Shown here in pieces: positions 7,686 to 20,000 of a stretch of DNA of 30,468 nt. The notes under the pieces are model-generated. The model ran no database searches and was not told where the DNA came from. It saw nothing but the letters and a program-made list of their open reading frames with translations. The stretch comes from a virus. Numbering within the stretch: the stretch's first letter is position 1; each line of letters opens with the position of its first letter. The position numbers and the translations under genes were made by a program. The stretch is taken from IMG/VR virus record IMGVR_UViG_3300022927_000080, positions 1-30,468 of that record; one strand, 5' to 3'.

Positions 7686-10600
7686 ATGGCTAAGACTACA
7701 AGACAAACAGCAATATTTGGTGCGGAGGATTGGAAGAAGTTATACCAAACATTCCGTGAAGCAGACCTTCAGAGCTACGACTATGAGACCTTAAGAAAGT
7801 CAATGGTTGACTATCTCAGATTGTACTACCCTGAGACATTCAATGACTATGTGGAGTCATCAGAATTCGTAGCATTATTAGATCTCATAGCATTTATGGG
7901 ACAGGGCCTGTCGTTCCGTAGTGACCTAAATACCAGAGAAAACTTCCTTAGCACTGCCGAACGTAGAGATTCAGTAGTCAAGTTAGCAGAGCTTGTTGGA
8001 TATACACCCAAACGTAACACCAACTCAGAGGGGTATCTAAAGGTAACCAGTGTCACAACTACCGAAAGCGTAATAGATTATAATGGTTTTAATCTATCCG
8101 GACTAACAGTTAATTGGAATGATCCAACAAACGTTGATTGGTATGAGCAATTTGTTTCAATAATGAATGCGGCATTTGTCTCTGGACAACGTGTAGGTCG
8201 ATCAGCCAACCAACAAGAAATATTAGGTATCACAACAGACGAATATGAATTTAACGTAGCGGCCGGATATCTACCAGTGATACCATTCCAACAAGAAGTA
8301 GATGGTAGAAGCATGGCATTTGAAGTAGTGTCGGCAACATCGGTAAACAAAACATTCATATATGAACCAGCACCACAGACGAACGGTCAGATGAACGTGC
8401 TGTATCGCAACGACAAACTAGGGTTTGGCAGTGCTAAAACTGGTTTCTTCTTTTACTTTAAACAAGGTTCATTGATCAGCCAGGACTTTACTGTACAGGA
8501 AAGGATAGCCAATAGGTCTGTAGATATTGACTTAGATGGAGTTAATAATAACGACGTCTGGCTTTTTGAAGTAGAGAATGAAGGACGAAGCCTAACTGAA
8601 TGGAACAAGGTAGACAACATCTTTGGAGTGGGAGCGACACCAAGCACGAACAACCAATTAAGACGTGTGTTCTCTGTCAAGTCTAGAGGCAACGACCAAA
8701 TTAGTTTAGTATTCGGAGACGGAGTTTTTGCTAAACAACCAGTAGGAACATTTAGAACGTTTCTACGTTCGTCAAACGGACTAGAATATGTCATAGACCA
8801 ATCAGATCTACAGAACGTACAGATATCATTGCCTTATGTCAGCAAGAACGGACGTAACGAAACATTATCATTTACATTAAGTCTAGAGACAACAATCACA
8901 AATGCCAAGTTTAGAGAGAACTTGAACGAGATCAAAACCAGAGCACCTTCAAGTTACTACACACAGAACAGGATGGTCAATGGTGAGGATTATAATAATT
9001 TTCCATACACACAATTTACTTCGATATTAAAATCAAAGGCAGTAGGAAGATCAAGTATTGGTCTGTCAAGATATCTTGATTTGTTAGATCCTACAGGGAA
9101 ATATTCCAGCACAAACACATTCTGTTCAGATGGTATGATATATAGAAATTATGAGGATCCTAATTTTACATTTACATTTGTTGACAACAATGATATTTCA
9201 AACGTATTAGTAAATCAATTAGAGCCAGTGCTATCATCTAGGGCATTTACACACTTCTATCATGACAAGTTTGTAAGACCAAGCCTAACCAGTATTGACA
9301 TATTATGGCAACAAGCAACATCAACAACAAACCAGTCAACTGGATACTTTAAAAATAGTTTAGAGAACACCGTTCCTGTTGGTGGTACAGTTTCAAACAA
9401 TGCTAAATTTATTGATCAGGGAAGTTTAATTAAATTTGAGCCACCAACAGGATATTTCTTTGACAGTAACAATAGATTAAAAGCAGGCACACCAAGTGGA
9501 GCGAACGAAAAATTGGTCTTATGGTCAACAATCTCAGCGTTAACACTGGACGGTACTAATTTTGGTAACGGTAATCTAAGTGACGGATCCGGACCGGTAA
9601 CATTGAATCAATTTGTTCCAACAGGAGCCATACCCACAGAAGTCATTGCCAAATTGGTCACTGATTTGCCGTCAGCATTTGAAACATCAATGATCGAACA
9701 GGTTGAGCTATATAGAGATTTTGGCATAGGTTACGACAACGCAACATCATCATGGTATTTAATAACAGCTGACAACCTTGACAAGGATGCCGCTTGGTCA
9801 TCATCATTTGCTAAGAATATTGACAGATTACAGCGTGACGCAAGTTGGTTAGTTCAGTTTACCACAGATGGTGAGACATACACTGTAAAATATAGAAATC
9901 TAAACTATTATTTTGCGAGTGTACAGGAAAATAGATTCATATATGATACGAAAGATAAGATATTTGATCCTAAGACAGGCAAAACTGTTAATGATCTTGT
10001 TAATGTATTAAAAATGAACAGCAAACCTGATGTAAGTTCCAATCTTACCACAGATCTTAAATTAGATATCATTGGTCAGGAAGTGGAGACAGATGGTTTT
10101 ATTGACAATTTTAAAGTGTTGGTCAGTTACGCAGACAGCGACAGCGACGGAGTGGCAGACGATCCGGATGTCTTCAAACAAATTGTTGCGCCAACGGTGA
10201 ATGCTTCATCTAAAGTGATCTTCTTAGAGAAAACAACAGACTTTGACAATTTAGAAAGATACTTACCGGTAGCATCGGGTGTGATCAACACACTCTATGC
10301 TGATTTAGATGCTATAGAACTAGCAAAGACAGAATATCTAAACGGTCAGGTGTTTTATGGTACCACAGATAAGAAATTTTACAAGTTAACAGTGGTTGGA
10401 ACCACATATACATTGGCAATAACAACAGATTATATCTATAGGACCGGAAGACAGGACCTTTATTTCCAATACAAACACAATTCAAGTAACAACAAGAGAG
10501 TGGATCCAGGTATAACCAACATTATTGACATGTTCCTTGTGACAAATTCATACTACACAGCGTATCAGAATTGGATCAAAGACATCACTAATAGTGTTAC

Positions 10601-11090
10601 AGAACCTGCTGTACCAACCATAGATGAATTATCAATTAGTTACAGTACCTTGAATCAGTATAAGATGTTAAGTGATAATATGATTCTAAATTCAGTCACT
10701 TTCAAACCTCTTTTTGGTAGCAAGGCGGCGACAGAGTTACAGGGTAAGATCAAAGTCATTAGATACTCAGACACAGTGACATCGATCAGTGAGATTAAAG
10801 CACGTACAGTTGAAGCACTCAACGAATACTTTACTATAGAGAATTGGGATTTTGGAGATACATTTTATTTCTCTGAATTAAGTGCGTATCTACATGAGCA
10901 GTTGGGAGACATAGTGTCATCTGTGGTACTAGTCCCTAATGACCCTGAGAAGAGCTTTGGTGATCTATATGAAATTAGGTCAGCACCAAATGAGATATTT
11001 GTTAATGCGGCAACGGTCAATGACATTGAGGTTGTAGACGCACTGACACCTAGCGTATTAAGAACAGCATCAAATAGTGGGATTGTTTAA
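7686..11090 (+). CDS. 6: Baseplate wedge protein gp6 (baseplate J family), enlarged
   Basis: A 1134-residue gp6, much longer than T4 gp6 (660 aa). gp6 dimers form the continuous ring that holds the wedges together. The N-terminal part has YDYETLRKSMVDYLRLYYPE, EFVALLDLIAFMGQGLSFRS, NTRENFLSTAERRDSVVKLA and LVGYTPKRN (about residues 30-115), the conserved gp6 start. The baseplate J-like core includes LVFGDGVFAKQPVGTFRTFL near residues 340-360. The extra length lies in the C-terminal half. At about residues 816-827 DSDSDGVADDPD has the spacing of a DxDxDGxxDxxD calcium-binding loop. The C-terminus (AAFNEYF-like region ALNEYFTIENWDFGDTFYFS, then ELSAYLHEQLGDIVSSVVL) is the part that in T4 gp6 contacts neighbouring subunits. 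It starts at ATG with AGAGAG 5 nt upstream. The stop overlaps the next start as TAATG. Confidence 0.92.
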   Translation: MAKTTRQTAIFGAEDWKKLYQTFREADLQSYDYETLRKSMVDYLRLYYPETFNDYVESSEFVALLDLIAFMGQGLSFRSDLNTRENFLSTAERRDSVVKLAELVGYTPKRNTNSEGYLKVTSVTTTESVIDYNGFNLSGLTVNWNDPTNVDWYEQFVSIMNAAFVSGQRVGRSANQQEILGITTDEYEFNVAAGYLPVIPFQQEVDGRSMAFEVVSATSVNKTFIYEPAPQTNGQMNVLYRNDKLGFGSAKTGFFFYFKQGSLISQDFTVQERIANRSVDIDLDGVNNNDVWLFEVENEGRSLTEWNKVDNIFGVGATPSTNNQLRRVFSVKSRGNDQISLVFGDGVFAKQPVGTFRTFLRSSNGLEYVIDQSDLQNVQISLPYVSKNGRNETLSFTLSLETTITNAKFRENLNEIKTRAPSSYYTQNRMVNGEDYNNFPYTQFTSILKSKAVGRSSIGLSRYLDLLDPTGKYSSTNTFCSDGMIYRNYEDPNFTFTFVDNNDISNVLVNQLEPVLSSRAFTHFYHDKFVRPSLTSIDILWQQATSTTNQSTGYFKNSLENTVPVGGTVSNNAKFIDQGSLIKFEPPTGYFFDSNNRLKAGTPSGANEKLVLWSTISALTLDGTNFGNGNLSDGSGPVTLNQFVPTGAIPTEVIAKLVTDLPSAFETSMIEQVELYRDFGIGYDNATSSWYLITADNLDKDAAWSSSFAKNIDRLQRDASWLVQFTTDGETYTVKYRNLNYYFASVQENRFIYDTKDKIFDPKTGKTVNDLVNVLKMNSKPDVSSNLTTDLKLDIIGQEVETDGFIDNFKVLVSYADSDSDGVADDPDVFKQIVAPTVNASSKVIFLEKTTDFDNLERYLPVASGVINTLYADLDAIELAKTEYLNGQVFYGTTDKKFYKLTVVGTTYTLAITTDYIYRTGRQDLYFQYKHNSSNNKRVDPGITNIIDMFLVTNSYYTAYQNWIKDITNSVTEPAVPTIDELSISYSTLNQYKMLSDNMILNSVTFKPLFGSKAATELQGKIKVIRYSDTVTSISEIKARTVEALNEYFTIENWDFGDTFYFSELSAYLHEQLGDIVSSVVLVPNDPEKSFGDLYEIRSAPNEIFVNAATVNDIEVVDALTPSVLRTASNSGIV

Positions 11091-14000
11091 TGGCGACCAG
11101 AATTAGAACGGTAGATCTACTACCTGAAATATTTAGAACCGAGACTAATAAGAAATTCCTTGCGGCCACGTTGGAACAAGTGGTACAACCAGCCAAGCTC
11201 AGAAGAGTACAGGGCTACATAGGAAAGCGTTATGGAATTGGTGTTGATCAGGGTGACAACTACGTCATTGAACCGGACAAGGAAAGAACCGATTATCAGT
11301 TAGAACCTTCTGTGATCTATAAGGCAACAGATAGTTCTAAGACCAAAGATTTATTAACATATCCTGGATTGATAGATGCTCTCTCAGTAAATGAGGCATT
11401 AACTAGTAGACACGATAGATTGTTCTCAAGTGATTACTACTCCTGGGATCCATTTGTAGACTACGACAAGTTCGTTAACTTTGGACAATACTATTGGTTA
11501 AGTGGCGGACCTGATGCTGTTAACGTACAGGCTACAGAAGTAGCAACAACAAATGATTATACAGTGTCACGAAAAGCCAATGGATATCAGTTCACTGATA
11601 TTGCTGGGGATAATCCAACACTAACATTAGCACGAGGCGGTAACTATACCTTTACTGTAGAGCAGACTGGAAATCCATTCTGGATACAAAGCGATGCTGG
11701 TATTAACGGAGTCGTTCCTGGACAGGAAAACGTATCAAGTAGAGAAGTATTAGGAGTGGCCAATAACGGAGATGACAACGGTACCATAACCTTTAATGTC
11801 CCTGAGGCAGACGCACAAAGTTTCTACTATGGACTAACTGATCTAGGCTCAGCAGACCTAGCCACAACACTACGATTTGATGAGATCAATAACCAATTTG
11901 TTGATGTGTTCTTAGAGTCAACCGACGGCATTGACGAAATCAGAGACCTTGAATCAAGAACAATTATATTCCTTAACAGGAACACACAGTCTGACCCAGC
12001 AAACAGTGGCTGGAGATATACAGACAGGTTTGACACAGACGGAGTTAACTATGACACCAGTGGCTTTGATGTAGAGACAGAGATTACAGATCAAGACATT
12101 AGATATTCAGTATGGCAGATACAGTTCTTTACTGACGCAGGTAGCACACGACCATATATGAAATTGAGACGTGTACTAGATACCGCCAAGCTCAACAAGA
12201 TAACAGTATCATACGGCACTGTATCAGCTTCGAGACAGTATTATAGAAATGCTGAAGGATTCTGGGAATTGGTTCCACCTCTCACAGCAGTACAGGATAC
12301 CTTTTATTATCAAGACGGCACTGACGAGACCAAATTTGGAATCATTAAGATAGTTGACGAAACAACCAGTGACTTATTATTTGTTGCTGATGACATCGTA
12401 GGCAAGAAAACTTATACATCACCCAACGGAGTTGTGTTCTCCAATGGTCTGAAGGTCAAGTTCCGCGGCACGACAGAACCCGCAACATATCAAGATGGTG
12501 AGTATTACATTGAGGGAGTAGGGACAGCCATACAGTTGTTGCCCGTTGGCGATTATAAGACTCCTGAAGAATACACTAAATCAGAGACTCAGCCATTTGA
12601 CGTATATGGGTATGACAGCGTTCCGTTTGATGAGAGCCTAAATGCTCCAGAAGACTTGGACTATTTCACTATAAACAAGGCCAGCCCAGACAGGAATGCC
12701 TGGAGTAGAAGTAATAGATGGACACACGTAGATGTCATTAATAAGACTGCGGAATACAATGAAAGCATCGCTATCCTGGATCAGGATAAACGTGCTAAGA
12801 GACCTATCCTCGAATTTAAAGCAGGACTAAGATTATTTGATCATGGTACTAATAGCTTAGGATACATCAATGTCTTAGACAGTTCTCAAACGGATGCTCT
12901 ATCAAATGTAAATGGCAAAACGGGATACAGCGTAGATGGATATGGACTGGTAACAGGGACAAGAATTATATTTGCCGCTGACACTGATCCTGAAGTACGA
13001 AACAAGATATATGAAGTCACATTGATCGACGAGGACGGTGATAGCCAAACATCTAAAATAATTAATCTCACTAAGATCAATGACGTTGTCACAGACGATG
13101 TTGTTTATCAATTGAGCGGTATATCTGGTCAAGGCAAAGCATGGAGATATGATGGAACAGCTTGGCAAGAAGCACAGCAAAAAACATCAATTAACCAAGC
13201 ACCTTTATTTGATATGTTTGACAAGAATGGATACTCTTTTGGCGATAGAACGTATTATCCTTCCACAAACTTTAATGGTACTAAACTTTTCTCATACGCA
13301 CAAGGTTCAGGCGCAGTTGATTCTGAGCTTGGCATTAGGCTGAAATATCAAACCATTAATAATGTCGGAGACATAGTGTTTGATAACAATCTTGAAAAGG
13401 ATACTTTTATATACACTGCCAACTCGGTGTCGTCAACGTTAAGAGTTAATACAGGATTTGCTAGAGTATATTCAGATAGATCCACTTTTGAAAAAGACAT
13501 AGGGTGGAAGAAACACATTAACAAATCTACCCAGTATCAGACATTGGAATTTACCTATGCCGGTGTTGATCTAATAGCAGACATTCCTGCTAAGTCATCT
13601 GAGGACATTCCTGTTGTTGTTTATGTTGATAATATATTTCAGGAAACATCTAAGTATTCATACACAGTGTCAGACACGCAGACTACTATAACGTTTAATA
13701 GTAACTACATTCCAACAACCGGTGCTAATATCACAGTTAACATACTGAGTGACAAAGTCAGCCTTAAAGGATTTTACGAGGTTCCAACTAATCTTAGCAA
13801 TAATGCTCCCAATGGATCATTTAATGACATCACACTAGGAACTGTGCGTAATCACTATATTAATCTAGCACAAAATTTAACAGATCTATCAGGTGCTGTA
13901 TTTGGCGCTAACAACTCCAGAGATCTTGGAGACATTGTACCATACGGTAATAAAATAGTTCAACAAGGCTCTCCACTACATCTAGCATCAACATTTGTAA

Positions 14001-17000
14001 GAGATAGTAACATCAACTTCTTTAAGGCATTAGATTACTCATCTCAGGAATATGAAAAATACAAAGGCAAATTGCTAGACGCTCTGGCCAAGAATGACTT
14101 TCAAGGCACAGTGGCTGAACAATTAGACGAAGCATTGGCATTTGTCAATCAAGGTAAACAGAATTCAGAGGCCTTTTATTGGTCAGATATGATACCCTGC
14201 GGTCAGGTGTTCACTGAGGTCAGTTATACCATAACAGCCATCGACGATGAAATATTTGATCTAGAACAAACATATGACTTTACAAAAGCTAATTATCTAG
14301 GACTAACAGTCTACGTTAATGACGTACAGCTGATCAAAGATGAGGACTATACTGTAGCAGTTGGCGCACCTAGACTAACCTTACTGAATACATTATCACC
14401 TGGTGATGTTGTTAAAATCAGAGAATATACAAGCACCTCAGGCAGTTTTATTCCGTCGACACCAACAAAATTAGGACTATATCCAAAATCAGATCCTAAG
14501 AAATTCTTAGATGACACTTATGTTGATTCGCAATATGTAATCAGAGGGCATGATGGCTCGCTGACTATTGCGTTTGGTGACAGCAGAGACGACATACTGT
14601 TAGAGTTTGAGAAACGTATATACAACAACATCAAATGGACCGGTGACATTCCATTGGAATTACAGGACGTAGAACCTGGCAAGTTTAGGTCAACTGACTA
14701 TTCACAAGCCGAAGTTGTAGAAATATTGAACAGAGATTTCTTATCGTGGGTAGCCTGGAATAGGTTAGATTATAAGTCACAGGACTATGACGCAGACGAC
14801 AAGAAAACTTGGAACTACTCAGAAGCAGACGACAAGATAGATGGAGAACTATTACCTGGACATTGGAGAGGAGCATTCCTAAAATACTACGACACCGATC
14901 ATCCTCACTTACATCCGTGGGAAATGATTGGCTTTAGTGAGAAGCCAACTTGGTGGGACGTCAAATACGGCGCCGCTCCATATACGTCAGGCAACGATGT
15001 ACTATGGGACGACCTTGAGAATGGTCGCATCTGGGATACTAATGTTTACGGAGATGGATCAGCAGGGACATACACAGTAGTTGACAAATGGAAACGTCCA
15101 GGACTTAGCAAGATATTACCCGTAGATGACGAAGGCAATCTAAAGTCAGCATTTGATTGTTTAGCTGGCAACTATAACTCTGTCTCCTTTAAGAAATCTT
15201 GGGTGTCAGGTGATGTAGGTCCAGTTGAATCTTCCTGGAGGAGATCAAGCAGTTTCCGATTTGCTGTAATACGATTATTGGCGCTGACCAAACCAGCTGA
15301 GTTTTTCGCACTCAATGCTGACAGAGATCTATACAAATATGACAGTGAATTGGGTCAATATCTATATAACAGCAGATCAAGGATCAAAGCAGAGGACATC
15401 GTATTATATGGTGACGGTACTGCCAAGCACTCGTATATTAACTGGTGTGTGGAATACAGTAAGAAACAAGGTGTTTCAGCAATCACAGACATCAAGAATG
15501 TTCTTGAGAACATAGACATACAATTAACTTATAGACTAGCAAGTTTCAGTGACAAGGAATACCTTAAAATTTACACAGAGAAGTCATCTCCTAACTCTAA
15601 CAACACTAGTTTATTGTTACCTGATGAGAGCTTTGAAGTGTTCCTCTACAGTAACGAAATATTTGACCATGCTGAATACTCAAGCGTAATAGTACAACAA
15701 ACAGCAGACGGATGGGCAGTTAGCGGTAATAGCCAACTAGATCCATACTTTACAATATACACCAGCATAGTGAACGGAAATTATTCAACTCTTAGAGTGG
15801 GTAATAGATCTGTAAGAGTTAGCAACGATTTTTATGAGGACAGAACCACTAGAGTACCATACGGGTATGTGTTTACTAGCACCAGTGCTGTAGCAGACTT
15901 CTTAATCAGCTATGGAAAATATCTAGAAGGCAAGGGATATGTGTTTGACGACCGCGACAATAATTATCTTCTAGACTGGAATCAAATGATCCGTGAGTTC
16001 CTATATTGGAGCCAACAAGGTTGGTCAGATGGTAGCATTATAAATCTTAACCCAAACGCAAATAGACTTAAAATTTCTAGAGCACAGAGCATTGTAGCAC
16101 CTGTTGCCGGCGAGACAGCAGATGATTTTATTCTAAATCAGAATTTAAAAGCTATACCAAATAATAAACTAAACTTTACAAGATTAGATAATGATTTCAG
16201 CGTTGAAAGCCTCGACGAGGACGCATTAGCATATCTCAAAGCAGAATTTACAAGCTACGAGCATGTTCTAATATTTGATAACAAGTCAATATTTAACGAT
16301 CTAATATACGATCCAACAACAGGGTCTAGACAACAGCGTTTAAGATTATCTGGCTACAAGACATCTGATTGGAATGGCCAAGTTGATGCTCAAGGCTTTA
16401 TATTCAACATCGACAATGTTGAAGAATGGCAAAATAATAAAGAATACAGCAAGGGCGACATTGTGTTGTATAAGAATTCTTACTATACAGCATCCAACCC
16501 AATATTTCCAAAGGAGAAGTTTGAGTATACTGATTGGTTAGAAACAGAATATGAGAACATCAAGAAAGGCCTACTACCTAACCTTAGCCTCAAAACAGAT
16601 CAACTGCGTGACTACTATGATCATAACATAGCGAATCTAGAGAAAGATGGCGACAAGTTAGGTTTTAATCTTATTGGATTTAATGAGAGAGATTACATGA
16701 CCAACATGGGCCTCGATGACATCAGTCAGGTTAATGTGTTCCGTAGTTTCATTGGCAACAAAGGTACCAGACGAGCCGCTGATCTATTTAAAACTTCTAG
16801 GTTGTCCAAAGAGATCGCTGATTACGACATCTATGAAAACTGGGCAGTCAAGCAAGGTCAATATGGCGCGGGAGGTAACAGGGCATATATTGAAATGAGA
16901 ATGGATGAAAGCCTCTTAAAAGCAAATCCATCAACAATCAAAGTAACCAACAGCGGAAGTGACTCGGCAGTTGATCAAAGCGTTAGCCTAGATAATTTAT

Positions 17001-20000
17001 ACAAGCAGAGTTATAAGATACAGTCAACACCAATATTGCCACAGCGTTACTCGGTACCATCAGAACTTAACTTACCTACATCAGGATATGTTAATGTTGA
17101 CGACATTGATATACAATTATTTGACATACTTGACCTAGGATCATTGACTCCTTATATATCTCAGATAGGAGAAAGTACAACCATATGGGTAGCCAAAGAT
17201 AACTCATGGGATTGGAACGTTTATAGATCAGGAATAATAATACCTACACTGTCCAGAATAACTGACAACTTAGACGGAACATCTACATTACTGTTTAACG
17301 GAAACCATGGTCTACAGAAAGATGATATTATTATTGTAAAATGGGGACTTGATGGCGATGTCTTACTAGACAGTGCCTTTAGGATAGTGGACGTACAATC
17401 ACTGAATAGAGTATCAATACAACTAACCTTGCCAGATGAAATAACCTTTTTGACATTAGAAAGTCTAACATACAAGTTAAATTCAGTCAGGGTAGCTCAA
17501 GGCAGTGACGTAGTAAATCTACCGTTTGCCAATGACATTGATCCAGGTAGCAAGGTATGGATTGACAATAACGGAAACGATCGTTGGCAGGTACTTGAGA
17601 AGATTGACCCATTTACACAGGAAAGTAGTTTAGAACCAGCAAGAAACTTCCTCAATGGCCTCACTGACCAAAACTTAGTTAATATTGATTTTGGTACATC
17701 AGTAGCACAAAACGCAGAAAGCCTAACAGCATTTGTAGGTGCTCCGGGCTACAACAGTAGTAAGGGTGGCTTGTTCACATACGTCAAAACATCAGATGAT
17801 GTCATGGTACAGAATAGCATATTAACAGGAAGTGGTACAACAGCGTTAGACAACTACGGCAATGATGTGGCATGTGCCAATGAGACATGGAGTATAGCAG
17901 GAGCCTCAACATCAAACAACGGCGAGGGTTATGCCTACGTACTCAAACAATTAAATTCAAACTTAATAAGTGAACATCAATTATTGGTAAATCCAAGCGA
18001 TGCCAATGATGAGGCTGAGTTTGGTCATGCTGTTGCGATATCAGACAATGGAAGATGGGCATACGTAAGTGCGCCAGGTAAAGACTCAGTCTATGTGTTT
18101 CAACGCATTGACAGACAGTTACAGAGATTTGAAACGAAAGGTGACGGATCAACAACACAATATACTCTAAAAGGTTTAATGCTAGTAGATGAACCTAATC
18201 AGATAGCAGTTGTTGTTAATAATGTAGAATTAACAGCAGGCGTTGACTACACTTTAACATCAACAGTGTCATCAACAGGCGTGTTGACATTAAACACTGC
18301 TCCTGAGGACGGTAAAGACGTAGCAGTTACTAGGAGAGAAAGCCTGACATTTGAAGGCGATGCTTCAACTACAGCGTTTGACATCACAGGATTGTATACA
18401 GCCGACGGAGAGTACAGCCTCACAGTCGTAGTAGACGGTGTGTTACAGAGATTAAACATTGATTACGACTACGCACATGATTCTTCAGATGTCTTTGAAT
18501 TTGCGACTGCTCCAGCCGACGGTGCGAGCATAGTTGTTCGTTCAAGTGACTACTTTGAATACGTTACAGCCATTGTGGGTACCAAAGGTGAAGAATTTGG
18601 TTATAGTTTAGCAACAACAACAGATGGCAGGCAGTTGGTTGTTGGTGCGAGGACAGCAAATAAAGCCTATATCTATGACAGAGATGTTGAAAGACAAGTA
18701 GTTACAGATGACACTGACAAGACCTACGTGTCAGACAAGAGCCCTGTTGGGCGGGCAGTGGTATCTGTTAATGGAACTATATTACAAGATTCAGAAAAAT
18801 ATATCGGCGGTGAATACACAATATCAGGTAATACAGTTACACTAGCAACAGCACCTGGCCTAGGTGACTTTGTTGAAATAGAAACTAACAACTTCTTATT
18901 AGTAGATACCATTGAGATGACCAACGGATATCAAGCGGCACAGTTTGGCCATAAGGTAACTATATGCCCAACGAACTGTTCGGTATATGTAAGTGCTCCT
19001 GATGATGGAAACGTATTACCGAGTGCGGGTAGCGTACAACGTTCTGTAAACCAATCAAGACTATACGGAACCATAACTGGCACTGTGTCAAACCCAACGG
19101 TGACAGTAGGTGAGAAGATTAGAATTAATAATGTTGTTGTAACATTTACAGGCACCACATTGGATCAAGTAGTTACAGACATCAACAACGCAACGATACC
19201 AAATGTTAAGGCAGTGAACTCCAATGGTAAACTAGCAATATCGTTAACGAATGTTAATGCTGGCGCGGTGGCTAACAAGTTATACGTGTATCCAGCAGGT
19301 AACAACAACGATGCCTTAACAGATCTAGGGCTTGACATTTTCAAATATCTACAGACAATCACATCGCCATATCCTGTACAGAATGCTCGATTTGGTGAAA
19401 GCATGTCAGTTAGTTCAGATGCGTTAACCTTGGTGGTAGGAACCAGCAAAGGTGCTAGTAACCTAGCAACAACATTTGACAGCAACACTATGAAAATTGA
19501 CGGTGGTTCAACTAGAATAAGAGATATTAGAACACAGAGCGGTAGTGTGTACACATTTGATTATCTATCATCAGCTAGTGACAGCGTATCAAATCCAGGT
19601 AATCTAGTGTTTGGTCAACAGATAGTTGACAACAAGGTTGAAGAATTAGTTGAATTTGGTAAAGCAGTTGACTACAAGGCCGGAAGGTTATTAATAACAT
19701 CACCAGGTCACGTTGCTGGTGATGATTCGAGTGTGGTCGGACGTTTGGTCATCTATAACAACACAGACAGGGAATTTGCCTGGAGAACTATTAGAGAAGA
19801 GAGTCAGGTAGTTGACATAGATCTATTAAACAGATCATTCATCTATGATAAGACGACACTAGACAACAAAGTAGACGTTGACTTCTTTGATCCGTTACAG
19901 GGCAAACTTTTGGGAGCCGTTAGAGAAAATTTAGATTATCTAACACCAGTTGATCCAGCAGGGTATAATGTAGGAACAGTGAATAATTATGGACAGACCT

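Noticed and set aside
13149-13343. Alternative plus-strand frame inside the giant gene
   Set aside because: It is a shadow of a well-conserved sense frame and shows no coherent protein features.
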